Source of the DNA: an uncultured Gemmatimonadota bacterium
Lineage (GTDB): Bacteria; Gemmatimonadota; Gemmatimonadetes; Longimicrobiales; Gaopeijiaceae
Assembly (NCBI GenBank): GCA_938030915.1
Contig: CALHIO010000021.1
Coordinates: forward strand, 1-18,262
Direction of reading: 5' to 3'
Length of the DNA stretch: 18,262 nucleotides
In this document: one piece after another, positions 13,621 to 18,262 of the stretch
Layout of the letters: every line of letters starts with the position of its first letter
Numbering within the stretch: position 1 is the stretch's first letter
The notes under the pieces: generated by a model
What the model was told of the DNA's origin: nothing
The model's database searches: none
Seen by the model: only the letters and a program-made list of their open reading frames with translations
Position numbers and translations under genes: made by a program

Positions 13621-15861
13621 ATGCTCCTGCCGAACCGCGCCCTCCCCGTCTCGGTGCTCGCCGTGACGATGGGTCTGCTGGGCTTTGCCGAGGTAGCTGG
13701 ACAGCAGACGACAAGCCCCAGCGGCCCCACCCCGCCACAGAGTCTCGAGCGCCCCCGCCTGCGTGCCTTTCAGGCCCGTGAAGCCATCACCCTGGACGGT
13801 CTTCTCGATGAGCCGTCATGGAGTCTCGCCGACAGTACGGACGGCACCTTCTGGATGACGCAGCCGGAGGCTGGATATCCGGCGCCGGACCGAACGGTCA
13901 TCCGGATGATCTATGACGAAGAAGCGCTCTACATGGGGGCGGTGCTGTACGATCCGGAGCCCCATCGGCTGGTTTCCGCCGGTCTCGAGCCGGACTTCAG
14001 TCCTCAGGCCTCCGACATGTTCGGTGTTGCGATCGATGCCAGTCGGGACAAACAGAGTGCGTACGTGTTCGGTGCGAATCCAGCGGGTGCGACGTGGGAC
14101 GCCCAGTCATTCAACGACGGGGCCGCGATCAACTCTGCGTGGGAGGGCATTTACGAGGTTCAGACGAGCACCTTCGACGCGGGCTGGATCATCGAGATGA
14201 AGATTCCCCTGACGACGCTGCGCTTTCCCGCAGGGGAGGGCGAGCAGATGTGGGGGCTGAACTTCAGCCGGCAGGTACGCCGCAGGAATGAATACGCGAC
14301 GTGGGCCGCGATCCCTCGCCAGTTCCGGGTCTTCCGGATGTCCGAAGCGGGAACGCTCGAGGGTCTTCCGGCGTTCGAACCCGGCCGCAACCTCCAGATC
14401 AAGCCGTTCTTCTCGGGCGCGAACCGTGACGGTGAGCTGCAGTCCGACGGTCCGGTCCGTGACTTCGATGCGGGCCTCGATGCGAAATGGGCGGTGACCC
14501 CTCGACTCGTGCTCGATCTCACGGCGCTTACCGACTTCTCTCAGGTGGAGGTCGACGAAGAGCAGATCAATTTGACCCGGTTCTCCCTCTTCTTTCCCGA
14601 GAAGAGGGACTTCTTCCTCGAGAACGACGGGATCTTCACCTTCGCCGATGACGCGTCCCGCGCGTTTCGGTCCGGAGCCGGGCCCCAGAACTTCAAGCTC
14701 TTCCACTCTCGCAGGATCGGCCTGTCCGATGACCGTGAACCGCTTCCAATCGGTGGTGGTGCCCGTCTTTCGGGACGCATCGGGCGTTACGAAGTCGGTC
14801 TGATGGAGATGCAGACGCTGCGCGACGGAAGCGAGGCAGCGGAAAACTTCGCTGTGGCCCGCGTGCGTCGCAGTCTCTTCACGCGTTCGGATGTCGGCTT
14901 CATCTTCGTTAATCGCCAGGCGACCGGAGCGGCTGCCGATGAACGGTATTCGAGGGCCGGTGGGGTGGACGCCAACCTCCGCTTCGATCGCCTGCAGGTG
15001 AACGCGTATGCCGCGCTGACGGACGATCCCGATCCGGATGGTGACCGCTCCATTGGATCGGTGCAGATCGGATGGCGTGATCCGGTGTTCGACTTCTCCG
15101 TGCTCGCCAAGCACGTCGGAGACGCCTTCCGGCCCGGGGTGGGGTTCGTGACCCGAAGCGCGGCCAACCAGTGGTTCACGTCGGGCGGGGTCCACCTGCA
15201 GCGGCCCGTTTCGTGGTTGACCGAGGTGAATCCCTATGTCGATGTGACGGAGTACTATTCCACCGGGGGCGCGTTCGAGAGCAGGGAGATCAAGCCGGGC
15301 CTGATCGTGATCGCGAACGACGGAGGGCGGTTCAGTATCGACTACTCACGGCGCGACGAGCGTCTCTCGGAGACGAGCACGATCCTGGGCGTGCCCCTCG
15401 CGGCGGGAGACTATCAGTTCGACCTGATGTCGGTCAGCTACAACGCCAATGGTGGACGTGTCCTCTCGGGGAACGTCTCGTACAGCACCGGCCAGTTCTT
15501 CGACGGGGACCGCTCGTCGATTTCGGGCACCGTCTCGATTCGTCCGAACGAGCACCTTCTGGTCGAGGGCAGTGCCCAACGCAACCGCATCGAACTGGCC
15601 GGCGCGCCGATCGACGCGGACCTCTTCCGGGGTCGGGTTCAGTTCGGGTACGACACGCGCACCTTCCTGTCGGCCTTCGTGCAGTACAATCGTGTGGCCA
15701 GCGAGCTGTTGACCAATGTGCGCTTCAACCTGATCCACGCACCGCTGAGCGACATCTTCCTCGTGTTCTCGGAGCGGCGCCGGACTGCGCCGACCGCTGG
15801 TCAGGCTTCCGTCATCGATCGTGGGCTGACGCTCAAGGTGACGCGCCTGGTTCAGTTCTGA
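13621..15861 (+). CDS. DUF5916 outer-membrane protein with N-terminal CBM9-like domain
   Basis: 746 residues. The signal peptide is MLLPNRALPVSVLAVTMGLL and its likely cleavage is near AGQ (26-28). Residues about 46-245 form a carbohydrate-binding family 9-like beta-sandwich (ITLDGLLDEPSW, ALYMGAVLYDPEP, GWIIEMKIPLTTLRF). The DUF5916 hallmark FFPEKRDFFLEND is at 324-336. The rest alternates polar and hydrophobic residues as in a beta-barrel, and the last residue is Phe, as in proteins recognised by the BAM machinery. A frame open upstream to 13186 is only a shadow over the TspO-like gene, and ATG 13621 is the first start giving a signal peptide; its Shine-Dalgarno sequence is weak. The family is frequent in Bacteroidota and Gemmatimonadota. 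A role in glycan binding or uptake is possible but unproven. Confidence 0.92.
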   Translation: MLLPNRALPVSVLAVTMGLLGFAEVAGQQTTSPSGPTPPQSLERPRLRAFQAREAITLDGLLDEPSWSLADSTDGTFWMTQPEAGYPAPDRTVIRMIYDEEALYMGAVLYDPEPHRLVSAGLEPDFSPQASDMFGVAIDASRDKQSAYVFGANPAGATWDAQSFNDGAAINSAWEGIYEVQTSTFDAGWIIEMKIPLTTLRFPAGEGEQMWGLNFSRQVRRRNEYATWAAIPRQFRVFRMSEAGTLEGLPAFEPGRNLQIKPFFSGANRDGELQSDGPVRDFDAGLDAKWAVTPRLVLDLTALTDFSQVEVDEEQINLTRFSLFFPEKRDFFLENDGIFTFADDASRAFRSGAGPQNFKLFHSRRIGLSDDREPLPIGGGARLSGRIGRYEVGLMEMQTLRDGSEAAENFAVARVRRSLFTRSDVGFIFVNRQATGAAADERYSRAGGVDANLRFDRLQVNAYAALTDDPDPDGDRSIGSVQIGWRDPVFDFSVLAKHVGDAFRPGVGFVTRSAANQWFTSGGVHLQRPVSWLTEVNPYVDVTEYYSTGGAFESREIKPGLIVIANDGGRFSIDYSRRDERLSETSTILGVPLAAGDYQFDLMSVSYNANGGRVLSGNVSYSTGQFFDGDRSSISGTVSIRPNEHLLVEGSAQRNRIELAGAPIDADLFRGRVQFGYDTRTFLSAFVQYNRVASELLTNVRFNLIHAPLSDIFLVFSERRRTAPTAGQASVIDRGLTLKVTRLVQF

Positions 15862-16736
15862 CCCGCCTGACCCTCTGCAAGCGAACCGAGCCGTTCGGTG
15901 AGCTCCCAGTACGTGCCCGACGCGTCCGTGAAGAAGGCGAGGCCGATCCCGAGGCCCTCGATGAACCGGTATTCCGCGTCGAACGCGATGCCGGCGGCCT
16001 GAAGGGATGAGACGAAGGCCTCGAGATGTTCGATCTCGAAGCCGATGTGGTCGACGGCACGACCTCGACTCGGGGCGAGTGGCTCCTGGGACGGGGAGAA
16101 GCTGACGTTCATGCCGGGTACATCTGCGGTGTGCGGGTTGAAGCCTCGCTCCCGCGGCTCCATCGAAAACCGCTCGACAAACCAGTCGCGCAGCGCCTCC
16201 GGATCCGCATCGGTATACAGATGGACGTGATACGGGACCGCGGGCTCGGAGAGCGAGGGTACCTCTTCGAGTTCCACCCGGATGCCGTCGGGGAGTCCGA
16301 GGTACGCCTGAGGCAGGTCGCCGAAGCCCTGGAATTCCGACTCGACTTCGAGCCCGTCGGCCCGCCAGCGCTCCAGAAAGGCGGCGACGTCGGGCACAGA
16401 GAAGCCGAAGTGGTCGATGCTCGATCCCCGCGTTCCCCCCGTCGGCGCTTGATCATTGAACATCAGCAGCGTGTTCGGCAGGGCCACGGTCGCGACGGGG
16501 AAGTCGATCCGGGTTCCACCGAAGTGTTCGACCCAGATCCGGACGTGCTCCTCGACATCGGACACATTCATGTGGATGTGGCCCCAGCTGACCCCCTCGG
16601 CGTTCCCGGGGGCGAGCTGCGCCGCACCGACCGCAGGCAGGGAGGCCATGGCGAGCGCGACGACGAGGCCCGCCCATGCGAGCGCTGCGCCGGCCAGCCG
16701 ACGGGTGTAGTTCGCGGTTCGGCCGATGGAGATCAT
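15852..16736 (-). CDS. Exported protein with two VOC (glyoxalase/dioxygenase-like) domains
   Basis: 294 residues. A signal peptide of about 39 residues (basic YTRRLAGAAL, hydrophobic core, ending AVGAAQ) marks export. Two VOC modules follow. The first has GHIHMNV (H53/H55), IDHFGFSV (H109) and VELEEV (E155 or E157). The second has YHVHLYT (H170/H172), VDHIGFEI (H230) and YWELTERL (E278). Thus both copies keep a possible His-His-Glu metal triad. VOC enzymes include glyoxalase I, extradiol dioxygenases and resistance proteins; a periplasmic location makes a cytoplasmic methylglyoxal role unlikely, so the substrate is open. The gene converges on the DUF5916 gene and overlaps its 3' end by 10 bp. 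No clear Shine-Dalgarno sequence precedes ATG. Confidence 0.9.
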   Translation of the reverse strand: MISIGRTANYTRRLAGAALAWAGLVVALAMASLPAVGAAQLAPGNAEGVSWGHIHMNVSDVEEHVRIWVEHFGGTRIDFPVATVALPNTLLMFNDQAPTGGTRGSSIDHFGFSVPDVAAFLERWRADGLEVESEFQGFGDLPQAYLGLPDGIRVELEEVPSLSEPAVPYHVHLYTDADPEALRDWFVERFSMEPRERGFNPHTADVPGMNVSFSPSQEPLAPSRGRAVDHIGFEIEHLEAFVSSLQAAGIAFDAEYRFIEGLGIGLAFFTDASGTYWELTERLGSLAEGQAGQN

Positions 16737-16865
16737 CGTTCGTTAGTCGTGTTCAGGTCCGGGGAAGGGCTACGACGCGGTCACCTCGCTCGGCGATGAC
16801 GCTCGGCGTGCGGATTGTGCCGGGTGGCCGACACGGATGCAAACCGGAGTCGGGTGGCGGGTGCG

Positions 16866-16895
16866 TTGGGACCCTTGGATCGACCTGGCTATATT
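16866..16895 (+). promoter_or_regulatory. Possible promoter for the pyruvate kinase gene
   Basis: TTGGGA (16866-16871), 18 bases, then TATATT (16890-16895) is a plausible sigma70-like pair 75 bp before the start codon. CATAAT at 16906-16911 is a second possible -10 box without a good partner. The remainder of the 234-bp gap from 16737 holds no gene. Confidence 0.35.
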
Positions 16896-16970
16896 TAGGA
16901 AGTCGCATAATCCTGCCCCCGGAAATCACGTCGACGCTCGACCCGGTCGAGATCGGTAGAGGCAGGGCTG

Positions 16971-18262
16971 ATGGTCAGAAATGATAGTCAGCGGCTCGCG
17001 AGGGTCACCTCCGAGCTGGACGAGATCGTCCGACGGGGTGTCGAGCTTGAGGACGTCTACGGCAGGCAGCTGGAGCAGCTGCACCCCCGACAACTCGAAG
17101 CCGGTCGGAACCTGCTGCACTATCTCGCCCTGCGTGAGCGAGACCTCCGTGACCTTCAGGAGGATCTCGCCGCCATGGGGCTTTCGAGCCTGGGGCGGTG
17201 CGAAGCCCATGTCATGTCCAGCGTGTGTGCGGCGAGGCGGGCCGTCCAACTTCTGGACGGCGAGGATCTCGGCTGCCCCGGCGGCTTTCTGCCGCGGGCA
17301 GAGGGACACGCCCGCCTCCGACGCAACACGAATGCGCTGTTCGGGCGAAAGCGCCGGGGCAGCAGCGTGCGCATCATGGTCACCATGCCGCTTGAGGCGG
17401 CCACTGATTATGCGCTCGTCCGGGACATGCTGAAGGCAGGGATGAACTGCGCCCGCATCAACTGCTCTCAGGGGGCCCCGGCGGACTGGGAGCGGATGGT
17501 CGAGAACATCCGGCGGGCGCGGGCTGCGACGGGTTATGCGTGTCGGATTTTCATGGACCTGAATGGGCCAAAGATCCGGACGGGTACGCTCATACCGGCG
17601 CCACAGGTCGTCCGGATCTCACCCGAGCTCGATCCGCGGGGTCGGCCCACCGAGGCGGCGCGCGTCGTGCTGTTCCCGGATCACGGAGACGATCCATCCC
17701 TGGTGAAGATGCGGCTCCCGATCTCCGAGGAGGCGTTCGCCGCGCTGCGGCCCGGCCGCGTTGTAGCTTTCGAGGATACCCGGGGGCTGCCACGCTCCAT
17801 GGTGATCGATGCAGTGAGGGCGGATTCCGCGCGTGCGAGCTGTTGGGAGGAGGCCTATATCGAGACAGGCACCCCGGTCGAGGTACAGCACGCACGAGGA
17901 CGCATCGCCGCTCGCGGAGCGTTCGGGCGGCTCACCGGCAAACGGCCGGGCATCAGGCTGGAGTGCGGCGATCGTCTGGTGATCCACGCGGACCCCCGTG
18001 CGGGTGAGGGTGCGCGTATCGATGCCGATGGGGGCGTGATTCGGCCTGCCCACGTCGCCTGCCGGCCCCCGTCCGTGCTCGAACGAATCGAGGTCGGACA
18101 CGAGGTGGTGCTGGACGACGGCAAGTTTCGGGGCATCGCCCGTCAGGCACGACCGGACGAGGTCGTGGTCGAGATTACGCATGCGCCACCGGGTGGGGCG
18201 CTGCTTCGAGCGAACAAGGGCATCAATCTTCCCGATACGCACGCAGGCCTGTTCGGTCTGAC
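16971..18262 (+). CDS. Long-form pyruvate kinase, 3' truncated by window
   Basis: The frame is open from ATG 16971 to the window edge, at least 430 residues with no stop. It begins with a helical extension of about 130 residues containing AGRNLLHYLALRERDLRDLQ and LAAMGLSSLGRCEAHVM, the mark of the long pyruvate kinases of about 600 residues in Proteobacteria and other phyla. The barrel starts with VRIMVTMPLEAATDY. The phosphoenolpyruvate-site segment reads RINCSQG (162-168) and MDLNGPKIRTG (195-205). The beta-barrel B domain follows, and KGINLPDT near the edge leads back to the main barrel. The catalytic lysine lies beyond the window. Pyruvate kinase makes pyruvate and ATP from phosphoenolpyruvate and ADP in glycolysis. 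In most pyruvate kinases a His follows the Ser in this segment; here it is Gln. No strong Shine-Dalgarno sequence is seen. Confidence 0.88.
   Translation, partial: MVRNDSQRLARVTSELDEIVRRGVELEDVYGRQLEQLHPRQLEAGRNLLHYLALRERDLRDLQEDLAAMGLSSLGRCEAHVMSSVCAARRAVQLLDGEDLGCPGGFLPRAEGHARLRRNTNALFGRKRRGSSVRIMVTMPLEAATDYALVRDMLKAGMNCARINCSQGAPADWERMVENIRRARAATGYACRIFMDLNGPKIRTGTLIPAPQVVRISPELDPRGRPTEAARVVLFPDHGDDPSLVKMRLPISEEAFAALRPGRVVAFEDTRGLPRSMVIDAVRADSARASCWEEAYIETGTPVEVQHARGRIAARGAFGRLTGKRPGIRLECGDRLVIHADPRAGEGARIDADGGVIRPAHVACRPPSVLERIEVGHEVVLDDGKFRGIARQARPDEVVVEITHAPPGGALLRANKGINLPDTHAGLFGL

Overview
This is a high-GC bacterial window with 12 well-supported protein genes, one tRNA and one doubtful ORF. 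The mix of protein types points to the Gemmatimonadota: a very large secreted amidohydrolase fused to TolB/PD40 propeller repeats, a kinase-TPR signalling protein, a SARP-type regulator fused to a propeller, and a DUF5916 outer-membrane protein. That assignment is an inference from gene content; there is no rRNA or taxonomic marker here.

Left part (1-6367, + strand): the 3' end of an unrecognised gene is followed closely by a 1,137-residue exported beta-propeller/amidohydrolase. Next comes a membrane Ser/Thr protein kinase with a periplasmic TolB/FlgO-like and TPR-like region. The kinase is followed by a strong intrinsic terminator.

Middle part (6500-9330): a visibly less GC-rich island (about 6570-7530) with AGA/AGG arginine codons unlike its surroundings carries a YwqK-like MORN-repeat gene. 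Upstream of it lies a tandem 34-bp element with four TTGACG hexamers, all on an 11-bp phase. The terminator hairpin that closes the kinase gene recurs exactly 720 bp downstream, this time inside the 3' end of the YwqK-like reading frame. tRNA-Val(UAC) closes the island. Beyond it are an NTF2/SnoaL-like gene (-), a stand-alone cyclic-nucleotide-binding-domain gene (+), and a previously easy-to-miss 43-residue membrane protein gene at 9196-9327. That small gene carries the same paired TTGACG element upstream as the YwqK-like gene, so the two may be co-regulated.

Right part (9423-18262): a CadC/ToxR-like membrane-anchored transcription regulator (SARP winged helix, degenerate middle, one membrane helix, propeller-like periplasmic region) and a glycine-zipper membrane protein lie on the - strand. 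A TspO-like tryptophan-rich sensory protein and a DUF5916/CBM9-like outer-membrane protein lie on the + strand. A secreted two-domain VOC protein (-) overlaps the DUF5916 gene tail to tail by 10 bp. A long-form pyruvate kinase with an N-terminal extension runs off the right edge.

The genes do not form one pathway. Three themes recur: envelope-exported proteins, membrane-spanning signal sensors, and one putative regulon defined by the 11-bp-phased TTGACG repeats. The most unusual region is 6500-7605 together with 9072-9327.
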